A stretch of DNA of 64,000 nucleotides from positions 1 through 64,000 of the forward strand of contig CANQKW010000005.1 of NCBI GenBank assembly GCA_947624555.1. Reading direction: 5' to 3'. A program made the translations under genes and the position numbers. This DNA comes from an uncultured Clostridia bacterium (GTDB lineage: Bacteria > Bacillota > Clostridia > Oscillospirales > Ruminococcaceae). Under the pieces are notes generated by a model that saw nothing but the letters and a program-made list of their open reading frames with translations, made no database searches and had not been told where the DNA came from. Within the stretch, counting starts at the first letter, position 1. The number at the start of each line of letters is the position of its first letter. Shown here piece by piece: positions 11,581 through 20,464 of this stretch.

Positions 11581-12345
11581 ATGGGAATTTTTGATACACA
11601 CGCACATTATTTAAGGCGTGACTTCGGCGATGAGCTGGAAAGCGTTCTGGAAGAACTTCCGCATAAAAATGTCGAGCGTGTTCTGGCTATCGGCTGCGGA
11701 ATTGACGAATTTGAAGAAACCGCAGCTCTCATTAACAGATACGATTATATTTACGGGGCTTTCGGTATTCACCCCGAATATGCCGACGGACTTCCCGAAA
11801 ACCGAATGGAACTTCTGGAAACCGCCCTCAAAGAGAAAAAAGCGGTGGCTTTGGGCGAGATAGGTCTTGACTACCACTATAACGACCAAAACAAGGACGC
11901 ACAAAAAGCTGTTTTTACAGAGCAGCTTGAACTTGCAAAAAGGCTTGATTTGCCCGTTATAATCCACTCACGTGATGCCTGCGAGGACACAATGGCTCTG
12001 CTGAGAAAGTACAAGCCAAAAGGAGTTATGCATTGTTTTTCTTACAGTGCTGAAACGGCACAGGAGGTCATAAAGCTGGGAATGTACATCAGCTTTACGG
12101 GAGTGCTTACGTTCAAAAACGCAAAAAAGGCGGTTGCTGCCTGCGACGTCGTGCCTATCGACAGGCTGCTGCTCGAAACCGACTGCCCGTATATGTCGCC
12201 TGAGCCTCATCGAGGCGAACGCTGCGACAGCTCTATGATAAAGTTTACCGCTGCAAAAATGGGTGAGATAAAAGGTGTTTCTGCGCAAGAAATGATTGAA
12301 ATTGCCAACAAAAACGGCAAAAGACTGTTTTTTGGCGAAGAATAA
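11581..12345 (+). CDS. TatD family metal-dependent hydrolase
   Basis: FDTHAHY, AFGIHPEYA, GEIGLDYHY, VIIHSRDA, LLETDCPYMSPEPHRG. Confidence 0.96.
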   Translation: MGIFDTHAHYLRRDFGDELESVLEELPHKNVERVLAIGCGIDEFEETAALINRYDYIYGAFGIHPEYADGLPENRMELLETALKEKKAVALGEIGLDYHYNDQNKDAQKAVFTEQLELAKRLDLPVIIHSRDACEDTMALLRKYKPKGVMHCFSYSAETAQEVIKLGMYISFTGVLTFKNAKKAVAACDVVPIDRLLLETDCPYMSPEPHRGERCDSSMIKFTAAKMGEIKGVSAQEMIEIANKNGKRLFFGEE

Positions 12346-12349
12346 CGCT

Positions 12350-12373
12350 GTGCCGCACAAAGCCGTGCGGCAC
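12350..12373 (+). other. Perfect 9-bp stem hairpin in the tatD/CBS gene spacer
   Basis: gtgccgcac-aaagcc-gtgcggcac; no T tract. Confidence 0.5.
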
Positions 12374-12407
12374 ACATTTCAAAGTATAAAATCAATACGG
12401 AGGATTT

Positions 12408-13355
12408 ATGGATACTGACGGCAGTCGAAGTACGGATAATCAACAAAACGAACACAAAGCGGCAAGATTTTTTCTTGCGCCGCTTATTGGAATTGAAAAG
12501 GGACTTTCGGCAATGCTGAAGAGAGTGCTCGGAGCAAACTATGCCGATGTTACGGAGGACGAGGTGTTAGACCTCGTGGACGCACTGGCAAAGGACGAGG
12601 AAGAGGGCGGCATAGAAGAAGACTCGGCACAGATGATAAGCAATATCTTCGAGTTTGCGGGACTTACTGCCGCAGATGTTATGACGCACCGCACATCTAT
12701 TGTCGGCGTAAATATCAGCACAATTACTCTTGACGACCTTATTTATCTTGCGCTGGATATGGGATTTTCAAGAATACCCGTCTACGAGGAAAGCGTTGAT
12801 AAAATTATCGGGATAATCATTGTCAAGGACTTGCTTTGTCTTATCGGAAAGCCCGATTTAAGCGATTTTAATGTAAAAGAGTTTGTTCGTGATGTGAGCT
12901 TTATCCCTGAGGCTTGCTCCTGCTCTGATACGTTTAAAACTCTTACAAAAATGAAGTCGGGAATGGCTGTTGTCGTTGACGAATACGGCGGTACGGCAGG
13001 AATTGTCACGCTGGAGGATATTATCGAGGCTGTTATGGGCAATATCCAAGACGAATATGACGATGAAAAGGCTGAAATTACACGGATAGACGACGACAAC
13101 TATGAAGTTCTCGGAGATGCAGACCCCGATGACGTTTTCGCATTGTTTGATGTAACGCTGCCCGATGACCACGATTACGAAACTATTGCGGGATTTGTAA
13201 CGGATAAGCTGGGATATATCCCCGAAGGCACGGATATAATGCCGCCTGCCGTGGAATACGAGGGAGTTAAGCTCATTGTGACTTTGATTGAGGACAGAAA
13301 TATTCTTAAAATCCGTGCGACAAGACTGCCAAAGCAAGAAGAAGAGGAAGAATGA
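12408..13355 (+). CDS. CBS-pair / CorC (hemolysin-like) domain protein
   Basis: FAGLTAADVMTHRTSIVGV, MAVVVDEYGGTAGIVTLEDIIEAVMGNIQDEYD, C-terminal transporter-associated domain. Confidence 0.93.
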   Translation: MDTDGSRSTDNQQNEHKAARFFLAPLIGIEKGLSAMLKRVLGANYADVTEDEVLDLVDALAKDEEEGGIEEDSAQMISNIFEFAGLTAADVMTHRTSIVGVNISTITLDDLIYLALDMGFSRIPVYEESVDKIIGIIIVKDLLCLIGKPDLSDFNVKEFVRDVSFIPEACSCSDTFKTLTKMKSGMAVVVDEYGGTAGIVTLEDIIEAVMGNIQDEYDDEKAEITRIDDDNYEVLGDADPDDVFALFDVTLPDDHDYETIAGFVTDKLGYIPEGTDIMPPAVEYEGVKLIVTLIEDRNILKIRATRLPKQEEEEE

Positions 13356-13984
13356 ACAGGAAAAAACTTGCCGCTGAGGTTATAAAGCGGCTCAAAGCGA
13401 AATATCCCGATGTGAAATGCGCACTGGTCTACGAAAAACCGCACGAGCTGCTGATAGCAACAAGACTGTCTGCGCAGTGCACGGATAAAAGAGTAAATAT
13501 GGTAACGCCTGCTCTTTTCGGGAGATTTCCCACAATAAAATCCTTCGCAGACGCAGAGGTTTCCGAGGTCGAAGAATACATAAAGTCCTGCGGTCTGTTT
13601 CACACAAAAGCAAAGGATATTGTCGAAATGTGCAGACAGCTCCGTGATATATACGACTGCGTTGTTCCGGACAGCGTTGAAGAGCTTGTAAAGCTGTCGG
13701 GGGTCGGCAGAAAAACCGCAAATCTTGTCGCAGGGGATTTGTACGGAAAGCCTGCGATCGTCTGCGACACGCACGTAATAAGACTTACAAACAGGATAGG
13801 TCTTGCCAAAGGGAAAGACGCAGTTCAGGTCGAAAAACAGCTCCGTGAGGTAGTTCCTGCCGATGAGGGACTGTATCTCTGCCACCGACTTGTTTGGCAC
13901 GGGAGAGAAATTTGCACGGCAAGAGCGCCGAAATGCGAGGAATGTTCGTTAAGAGATTTATGCTCTTCAAAGGACAAAAAATAA
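13352..13984 (+). CDS. nth: Endonuclease III
   Basis: LSAQCTDKRVN, LSGVGRKTANLV, 4Fe-4S motif CTARAPKCEECSLRDLC; overlaps the preceding stop. Confidence 0.96.
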   Translation: MNRKKLAAEVIKRLKAKYPDVKCALVYEKPHELLIATRLSAQCTDKRVNMVTPALFGRFPTIKSFADAEVSEVEEYIKSCGLFHTKAKDIVEMCRQLRDIYDCVVPDSVEELVKLSGVGRKTANLVAGDLYGKPAIVCDTHVIRLTNRIGLAKGKDAVQVEKQLREVVPADEGLYLCHRLVWHGREICTARAPKCEECSLRDLCSSKDKK

Positions 13985-14034
13985 AAACTGTCTGTTTAAC
14001 AGAACCTTTCGAGCCGATAAACAGGCAGTTTTTT
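13983..14034. terminator. Bidirectional terminator between nth and the convergent GH26-like gene
   Basis: aaaaactgtctgttt ... aaacaggcagttttttt. Confidence 0.7.
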
Positions 14035-14046
14035 TGTGAATTTTCG

Positions 14047-15660
14047 TCAGTACACGCCGACAGCGTACGTTGAAAGGTCGGGCAGTTCGTCACGGGTGAT
14101 GAAAAGCGTACTGTTGTAGGAAGTATTCAGCGAGGAAAGCGAATTATACTCCGAAGAAAGCATACCGTTTTCCTTGATGATGTATTTTCCGCTTTCAACG
14201 GCACTCCAAAGCCACAGTGCATTATCGCGTTTCATAAAATCGGCGTTGGGCAAAACATCTCGCGAGGTCGCCGCAATAGGCTTTCTCGTCAGGAACGAGT
14301 CCGAAAGGACCGAAAATCTCCCTGCAAAGGAAGAATCGGAATTTTCAAATATGCTTTGTCCTATTATGTCGCAATAGTCTGCTCCGGGGTAATAGCTTGT
14401 ACTTCCGCCGTTCCATACCCATATAAGATTTGACAGTTTATGATAGCGGCAAAGTCTGTCGAAAATCAGCCTGTAAAGTTTCTGATAATCTTCAGCGTTG
14501 TTTCCCCACCAGTAAAGTCCCGAATCACCGCTCGGAACAGGCTCAAAAATAACCGGTATCTTTTCCTTGCTGAAAAGTTCAAGCACAAGAGCTATTTTAT
14601 CTATATCGTTCAGTAATGTTACCGTATACGGCGACAAAAAGTTGTTTTCGACCATTGTGATAAGCTCGTCCGATGTCATAAGAGCGACATCTTCGAGATT
14701 TGTCACATCAAGTGCCTCGTGAGTATCAAACGCACCCAAATCGACCGAACGCCTTGTATTCGGAGAGTACCAGTGCCACTTGTATGAAACTATGCCGTTG
14801 TTTTTGCCCCATTCAAGGGCAAGCTCTGTGTCCTTTTGGACCTTGTTCATACTCTCCTCGTCGTCAAGGACAGCCGCAGCAAGCTCGCTTGTGCGAATTG
14901 CCGGGTATCTGCCTGTTGCCTTGTAGACAGCCTCGATTTCCGCATTTGTGCCGAAGGAAACGTTCGCCGCAGTAAGAACTCCTGTTCCGTATATCTCTGT
15001 AAGATATTTCACAACGCCGACCGTTTCAAGGCTTGCAGAAGGATTTACCGCAGAAGTGCCTGTTTTATAGCAGAACGGGTCTACCGCATCAGAATTTTCC
15101 ACGAGAATATAGTCGATGTCGGCATCTCCCTTTTCGACTTCAAAATCCATAACGTTTGAGCCGCCCGACAGATAAACAGAGTCCACCGCATAATATTCAA
15201 AGCTGTTTTCGCTGTTTTCGGACGCAGGCGGAATGTAAAATTCGCCCTCTGCTCTCTTTTTGATATAAAGCTTTATTGCCGCACCGTTTTCAGACCTTGC
15301 GGCGATAATTATTCTGTAAAATTGCGTAGTATTTGCGTTTACAATATGGGTAAGCTTTCCCTTTTCTTTAAATCGAAGGTAGCTTTTTCCGTCAAAATCT
15401 CCGTCCACAAGCTCATAAGCGTCCTCGAAAACCCCACCCTCTGCATTAAGCTTTGACAGGAAATTCTGTTTAACAACGATATAATCGCTTGTGGTATAGG
15501 CGTCGGATTTTCCCGAACTTTCCGACGACTGCTCCTGTTCGGTGTCGTCAGATAGATCTCCGCTCACGGTATAATCGGGGATTTTTGAACAGCCCGAAAT
15601 GATTGCCGCTGCAAGCAGCATTGCCGTAAATTTTAAATAATTCTTCATATATAAACTCAC
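14047..15660 (-). CDS. Lipoprotein with CBM-like N-terminal domain and GH26 (beta-mannanase)-like domain lacking canonical catalytic residues
   Basis: Lipobox AAIISGC; GH26-like GIVSYKWHWYSPN, IPVIFEPVPSGDSGLYWWGN, NLIWVWNGGSTSYYPGADYCDIIG; only ORF in this frame, intact. Confidence 0.75.
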   Translation of the reverse strand: MSLYMKNYLKFTAMLLAAAIISGCSKIPDYTVSGDLSDDTEQEQSSESSGKSDAYTTSDYIVVKQNFLSKLNAEGGVFEDAYELVDGDFDGKSYLRFKEKGKLTHIVNANTTQFYRIIIAARSENGAAIKLYIKKRAEGEFYIPPASENSENSFEYYAVDSVYLSGGSNVMDFEVEKGDADIDYILVENSDAVDPFCYKTGTSAVNPSASLETVGVVKYLTEIYGTGVLTAANVSFGTNAEIEAVYKATGRYPAIRTSELAAAVLDDEESMNKVQKDTELALEWGKNNGIVSYKWHWYSPNTRRSVDLGAFDTHEALDVTNLEDVALMTSDELITMVENNFLSPYTVTLLNDIDKIALVLELFSKEKIPVIFEPVPSGDSGLYWWGNNAEDYQKLYRLIFDRLCRYHKLSNLIWVWNGGSTSYYPGADYCDIIGQSIFENSDSSFAGRFSVLSDSFLTRKPIAATSRDVLPNADFMKRDNALWLWSAVESGKYIIKENGMLSSEYNSLSSLNTSYNSTLFITRDELPDLSTYAVGVY

Positions 15661-15667
15661 AAGAACG

Positions 15668-17773
15668 TTATTCTATAACAATAACATCACCATTATGTAT
15701 TACCTCGTCAAGACGGGCTATCTTGCCGTTTATCGTTATTACCCCTGCGTGAGCGAGCAGCTGTGTCGGGTCGTCCGAAAAAGCCGCCGCCACATCAAGG
15801 AAAATCGGCGGTTTCCCGTCACTTCTCGCAGGAAAACGTGTTTCAATCCCGTTTACCGTGACAATAGGCTCATTTTCATTTGTTTGGACAGGGTCTTGTC
15901 CGACCTCGTCGGCAGGCGATACGGATTTTGCGACCTCTGTGAAAGGCTTTGCATAATCTATAATATCTCCGCTGTTCAGCAGCTCAGAATTATCCGCTTT
16001 TTTGCCGTTAAGGAGAACATCGCCGTTTATACCGAGCGACGCCGTAAGCTTTCCGAGAGTTTCTTTCTCAACAAGGACTATTTCATCGCCCTCGTTTATG
16101 CGTCTGTCGCCGAAAACCACTTTTCCGTTTATCATAACGAAAACACCTGCACGGGTTTTCTTGCCGAAAGCGTTTACCGTAAACGACTTTATCTTCTGCA
16201 TCTCAAAATAATCCGAAATATGAGCCGACGCATTTTCTCCCTTTTTTGCAGGAACAATTACCGCCTCATCGCCCTTTGCAACAACGGTATTAAGCGACGC
16301 TGCCTCTCCGTTCAAAAGAATTTCCGAAGGCTTTGCAGGCTCGCCCCGAAGTGTGACAGGTTCTCCGTTTAACGTAAACGAGAGCGATTTTCCTGCGCCT
16401 GCAATAAGGTCTTCGGGCTTGATTTTCGCAAAATTAAGAAGTTCAAAAATCGTAAGCCGCCTTGTGTCAAGCGCACGGAGCTTTTTACCGTTGACAGTAA
16501 TTGTAGTAAAATCGTAGGAAACGCCCTCGCCGTAGCTCAAAGCAATTCCCAAAGGAGTGGCGTGCTCTGCGTCAAGGGGCATATCTTCGGGGGAGATTAT
16601 TCTTCTGAAAAGCTCTTTTCTTCCGATAATAACTCTTGATTTATCCATTTTAAGCTCGCCTGCAACACGCTCTGCAAGTCCTTCTATCTTACTGCCTCCG
16701 CCTACGAGAAATACCGCCTGCGGAGGAGTCGCATTTGCCGAAAGTATTTCCTGTGCCACAACCTTTGCAAGCTCTTCTATCGCAGGAGCGATTATTTCAA
16801 GCACACGGTTTTTGTTAATCAAATTCTCCCTCAAAAGAATATCTGTATAGACGATCTCGTCCTCGGAGCTTGTTTTCAGCATTTCTGCCGTGTTAAAATC
16901 CACCAGAAGTTCTTTCATTAACACTTCGGTTATTTCATCGCCTGCCGTTGTGGACATACCATAGGCAACGACACTTCCGTCACGTGAAACGGCGACATCG
17001 GAAGTGCCTGCGCCTATATCGCACAGTGCCAGATTGATAAGGCGAAGTTCAGAGGGAATTACCGCATTCATTGCCGCTATCGGTTCAAGGGTTATTCCCG
17101 AAATTTCAAGACCCGACTCGTCCACTGCCGAGCAAAGACTTTCCACAACATAAGCAGGCAAAAATGCCGCAATAATCTCTGTTGTAAGCCGCTCTCCCCT
17201 ATGACCCTCGGGTTTGGACACCTTAAATCCGTCAAGAGAAAGCGAAATAACGCTGTGACCCACGCAATAAAACGCCGAAGAGTCATTTTTCGAGGCAAAA
17301 TCCGCACACGTTCTGCGGACAGCGTCAAGCTCGGTTACCTTGAGAATTTCATCTGTAATCATTTTTTCCGTGGGAAGTTTGTATTCCCACGAGCAGCGAA
17401 CCGTTTTCAGCGCACGTCCGGCAGCAGCTATGCAGGCGGTTGAAAGCGAAATTCCTCTGCGCTGTTCAAGAGCTTTCTTGACCTTTTTAATGTCATCGGA
17501 AACAGCCTTGATATCCTCGATCTGACCGTCGCTCATACAACGTTTTTCGTGCGCTGCGGTTTCCATATCGAGAATTATACAGCCGTCAGGCGTTTTTTTC
17601 GCCAGCACGCCCACAACCGTGCGAGTGCCTATATCCAGCGCAAAAATTATATCGTTCTGCGGTGATTTTTTAGCGGCTGTTGATTTGGTTTCCTTCTTTT
17701 TGACAGCCTTTTTAACAGGCTTATCGCTTTTCTTCGGTCTTCCGACAGGTCGTTTCTTTTCCATAATCATCAC
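15668..17773 (-). CDS. FtsA/actin-fold ATPase with long C-terminal beta-grasp-like tail
   Basis: ALDIGTRTVVGVL, CDIGAGTSDVAVSRDG, VFLVGGGSKIEGLAERVA; C-terminal repeats of hNGxxx...GDxhxh; basic AT-hook-like N-terminus RPVGRPKK. Confidence 0.8.
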   Translation of the reverse strand: MMIMEKKRPVGRPKKSDKPVKKAVKKKETKSTAAKKSPQNDIIFALDIGTRTVVGVLAKKTPDGCIILDMETAAHEKRCMSDGQIEDIKAVSDDIKKVKKALEQRRGISLSTACIAAAGRALKTVRCSWEYKLPTEKMITDEILKVTELDAVRRTCADFASKNDSSAFYCVGHSVISLSLDGFKVSKPEGHRGERLTTEIIAAFLPAYVVESLCSAVDESGLEISGITLEPIAAMNAVIPSELRLINLALCDIGAGTSDVAVSRDGSVVAYGMSTTAGDEITEVLMKELLVDFNTAEMLKTSSEDEIVYTDILLRENLINKNRVLEIIAPAIEELAKVVAQEILSANATPPQAVFLVGGGSKIEGLAERVAGELKMDKSRVIIGRKELFRRIISPEDMPLDAEHATPLGIALSYGEGVSYDFTTITVNGKKLRALDTRRLTIFELLNFAKIKPEDLIAGAGKSLSFTLNGEPVTLRGEPAKPSEILLNGEAASLNTVVAKGDEAVIVPAKKGENASAHISDYFEMQKIKSFTVNAFGKKTRAGVFVMINGKVVFGDRRINEGDEIVLVEKETLGKLTASLGINGDVLLNGKKADNSELLNSGDIIDYAKPFTEVAKSVSPADEVGQDPVQTNENEPIVTVNGIETRFPARSDGKPPIFLDVAAAFSDDPTQLLAHAGVITINGKIARLDEVIHNGDVIVIE

Positions 17774-18438
17774 CCTTTTATCTTCAGCGCTCGTCTGAGT
17801 TCTTTTTCCTTTGAATTCATCATAACAACCAGCACTTCATCTCTGCTTAAAAGCATTGTACCGCCTCTTGGAATAATCGTTCTTCCGTCACGGTTTATGC
17901 AGGCTATATTGCACTGGTCGGGAAGAGAAAGCTCTGCAATTGTTTTTCCCTCATAGACATATCCTTCGGGCAGGGTTATCTGTACAAGAGAGGCTTCATC
18001 GTTGTCTTCGTCAAGCGAAAGCAGCCTTTTCATTGAGCTGAAATCAACCTCGTTCTCCAAAAGCTGGATAATATTATCCGTAGCAGAAACGACAATATCG
18101 ACGCCCAACTGTTTCATAACCTCTGCATTTTTGGGATTGTTTACTTTTGCGATAGTTTTTCTTATGCCGAACGCACGCTTTGCCACCTGACAGCAAATAA
18201 GATTACATTCGTCAAGTCCCGTGACCGCAATAATGCAGTCCGCTTTATCCGCTCCGCAGGACGCAAGCGTTTCAACGGAAGTGCCGTCTCCGCAGGACAC
18301 CTCTGCGTCGAGAGTATTTGCACAGTAACGGCTTTGTTCTTTATCATGCTCAATTATCGTTACCTCATAATCATGCTCCAAAAGCGTTTTCGTGAGATAA
18401 AAACCGACCTTTCCGCCGCCAACGATTATTGCTTTCAT
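17770..18438 (-). CDS. TrkA/RCK family potassium channel/transporter regulatory protein
   Basis: MKAIIVGGGKVGFYLTKTLLEHDYEVTIIEHD (Rossmann) plus RCK-C domain. Confidence 0.9.
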   Translation of the reverse strand: MKAIIVGGGKVGFYLTKTLLEHDYEVTIIEHDKEQSRYCANTLDAEVSCGDGTSVETLASCGADKADCIIAVTGLDECNLICCQVAKRAFGIRKTIAKVNNPKNAEVMKQLGVDIVVSATDNIIQLLENEVDFSSMKRLLSLDEDNDEASLVQITLPEGYVYEGKTIAELSLPDQCNIACINRDGRTIIPRGGTMLLSRDEVLVVMMNSKEKELRRALKIKG

Positions 18439-18449
18439 AATAATTTACC

Positions 18450-19070
18450 TCAATTCTTTTTGGCAAAAACCAGTTTATCGCCCATTTCAAACGCAACAGG
18501 CTGATCACGGTACAGAATAAATCCCGTGCTTTCGCGTATTATCCCGAAAAGCGACTCGTCACTTTCAAGCTCAATATCGCTTGGCAGACAGCCGATATAA
18601 TTCTCCGGAAGTCCTATTACCGAAAATTTTATCTGTGCGTTTCCGAATTGCAGCTCCTTATCCTCAGACTCGCCTTCATCAAGAGCCTTACACGCTGCAC
18701 TTACGGTAAGTTTAGTGGGGCTGATTATATTCACATCGAGATTTTCAAACACGCTGCATTTCGCAACATTATCCACTCTCACGAAGATTTTCTGTACGTT
18801 GAACACACATTTTGCTATCTGTGCGGTCATTAAATTCATATCGTCGTTGTCCGTAACGGCAAAAAGCACATCGCAGGAACCTATTCCCGCACGCTTTAAA
18901 ACGTCCTGGTCGATAGCTATTCCTGTTGCGGTAAATCCGCTGAAATTCGCAGGCAGCGAGTCAAAACTGTCGGCGTTTCTGTCAATGACCGAAATATCGT
19001 TTCCCTTTCTGTCAAGCTCCGCCGCAAGCGTACTGCCCACCGTGCCGCAGCCTATGATCAGTATGTTCAT
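18450..19070 (-). CDS. TrkA/RCK family regulatory protein, second copy
   Basis: MNILIIGCGTVGSTLAAELDRKGNDISVIDRN plus RCK-C-like domain. Confidence 0.9.
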   Translation of the reverse strand: MNILIIGCGTVGSTLAAELDRKGNDISVIDRNADSFDSLPANFSGFTATGIAIDQDVLKRAGIGSCDVLFAVTDNDDMNLMTAQIAKCVFNVQKIFVRVDNVAKCSVFENLDVNIISPTKLTVSAACKALDEGESEDKELQFGNAQIKFSVIGLPENYIGCLPSDIELESDESLFGIIRESTGFILYRDQPVAFEMGDKLVFAKKN

Positions 19071-19089
19071 AAAAACACCTCAAAGTATG

Positions 19090-20463
19090 TTATTTTCCGA
19101 CGCAAAATCTTTTGAACACCTCAGCGATGACCTCATCGCCTGCTTTCTTTCCCGAAAGCTCATAAACAGCGTCAAGCGCAGCCTCAAGCTCTACTCCGAC
19201 AGCGTCTGCGGTAACTCCTGCGGTTACTGCCGAAAGAGCCGCACGGACGTGTTCTTCCGCACGGATAACGCAGGCTCTCTGCCGCTCGTTTGCAAGAAAT
19301 CCTGCATTACCGTCAAATCTGTCAAGCTTTAGCCGTGACGTTATCTCTTTTCCGATTATCTCAGCTGCTTTTCCCTCTTTCGCCGAAATTACCGCAGCTT
19401 TTCCTAACCGACTTTCAACGGCGTTAAGGTCAAGCTTTATCTCCAAATCGCTTTTATTTACGACAGGAATAACGTTTTTGCTGCCGATATGCTCTATCAG
19501 ACGCAAATCCTCGTCCGAAAGCTCTTTTGAGCCGTCAAAAACAGCCAAAACGACATCTGCGTTTTCAAGGCGCTTCAGCATAATTTCCACGCCGATTTTT
19601 TCAATTTCATCATCGGTTTCACGTATTCCTGCACAGTCCGAAAGCAGGCAGACCGCACCGTTTAAATTTACCGTTTCCTCGACAATATCTCTTGTTGTTC
19701 CTGCAACCGAGCTTACAATGCTCCGTTGACGACCCGAAAGGCTGTTCATAATCGTGGACTTGCCGACGTTGGGTTTTCCGACGATAACGCAGGAAATTCC
19801 CTCACGGATAAGCCGTCCCGTGTCATATTCCGAAAGCAGCTCACTGAGATCATTTTCTACATCGGACAGCTTTTCCGAAAGCCATTCGGGAGTTACAACG
19901 GGGGTATCGTCGTCAGGATAATCTATCCAGGCGGAAATTTGAGCGGATACCTCCATTATTTTCTCAGAAACAGCCTCTGCTCTTCGGTATAACGCCCCCT
20001 CACGCTGTGCGTTCGAGCAGGACAAAAGCTGCTGTCCCTGCGCTGAAATTATATCTGCAACTGCCTCCGCCTGAGTAAGCGACATTTTCCCGTTGAGCAG
20101 CGCTCTTTTGGTAAATTCACCCGCCGCAGCAGGCTCTGCTCCCGATTTAAGGCAAGCCGTAAGCACACGCTGCGTCACATAAATGCCGCCGTGGCAGAAA
20201 ATTTCGCAAACGTCCTCTCCCGTATAGGAATGAGGTGCTCTGTAAACCAGCAAAACTCCGTCATCCAGCCGCTCACCGCCGTCAAATATTTTACCGTAAG
20301 CCGCCGTGTAGCCTTTCATTTCCTTTACCTCGATTTTAGGATAAAACGGCTTGAAAACCTTTCCGGCAATTTCAAAAGCCTGCTCTCCCGAAATCCTTAC
20401 TGCGGAAATTCCGCCTACAGCGGCAGGTGTAGCAATAGCGCAAACGGTCGACAAAAAACTCAC
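19090..20463 (-). CDS. mnmE: tRNA modification GTPase MnmE
   Basis: STVCAIATPAAVGGISAVRISG, GKPNVGKSTIMN, GTTRDIVEETV, C-terminal CVGK; start set to GTG at 20463 (the longer ORF only reads through the secA-like 3' end). Confidence 0.96.
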   Translation of the reverse strand: MSFLSTVCAIATPAAVGGISAVRISGEQAFEIAGKVFKPFYPKIEVKEMKGYTAAYGKIFDGGERLDDGVLLVYRAPHSYTGEDVCEIFCHGGIYVTQRVLTACLKSGAEPAAAGEFTKRALLNGKMSLTQAEAVADIISAQGQQLLSCSNAQREGALYRRAEAVSEKIMEVSAQISAWIDYPDDDTPVVTPEWLSEKLSDVENDLSELLSEYDTGRLIREGISCVIVGKPNVGKSTIMNSLSGRQRSIVSSVAGTTRDIVEETVNLNGAVCLLSDCAGIRETDDEIEKIGVEIMLKRLENADVVLAVFDGSKELSDEDLRLIEHIGSKNVIPVVNKSDLEIKLDLNAVESRLGKAAVISAKEGKAAEIIGKEITSRLKLDRFDGNAGFLANERQRACVIRAEEHVRAALSAVTAGVTADAVGVELEAALDAVYELSGKKAGDEVIAEVFKRFCVGK

Positions 20464-20464
20464 C

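Noticed and set aside
15695-16372. 225-aa + ORF opposite the FtsA-like gene
   Set aside because: Arg/Cys/Tyr-rich shadow ORF without RBS or homology-like motifs.
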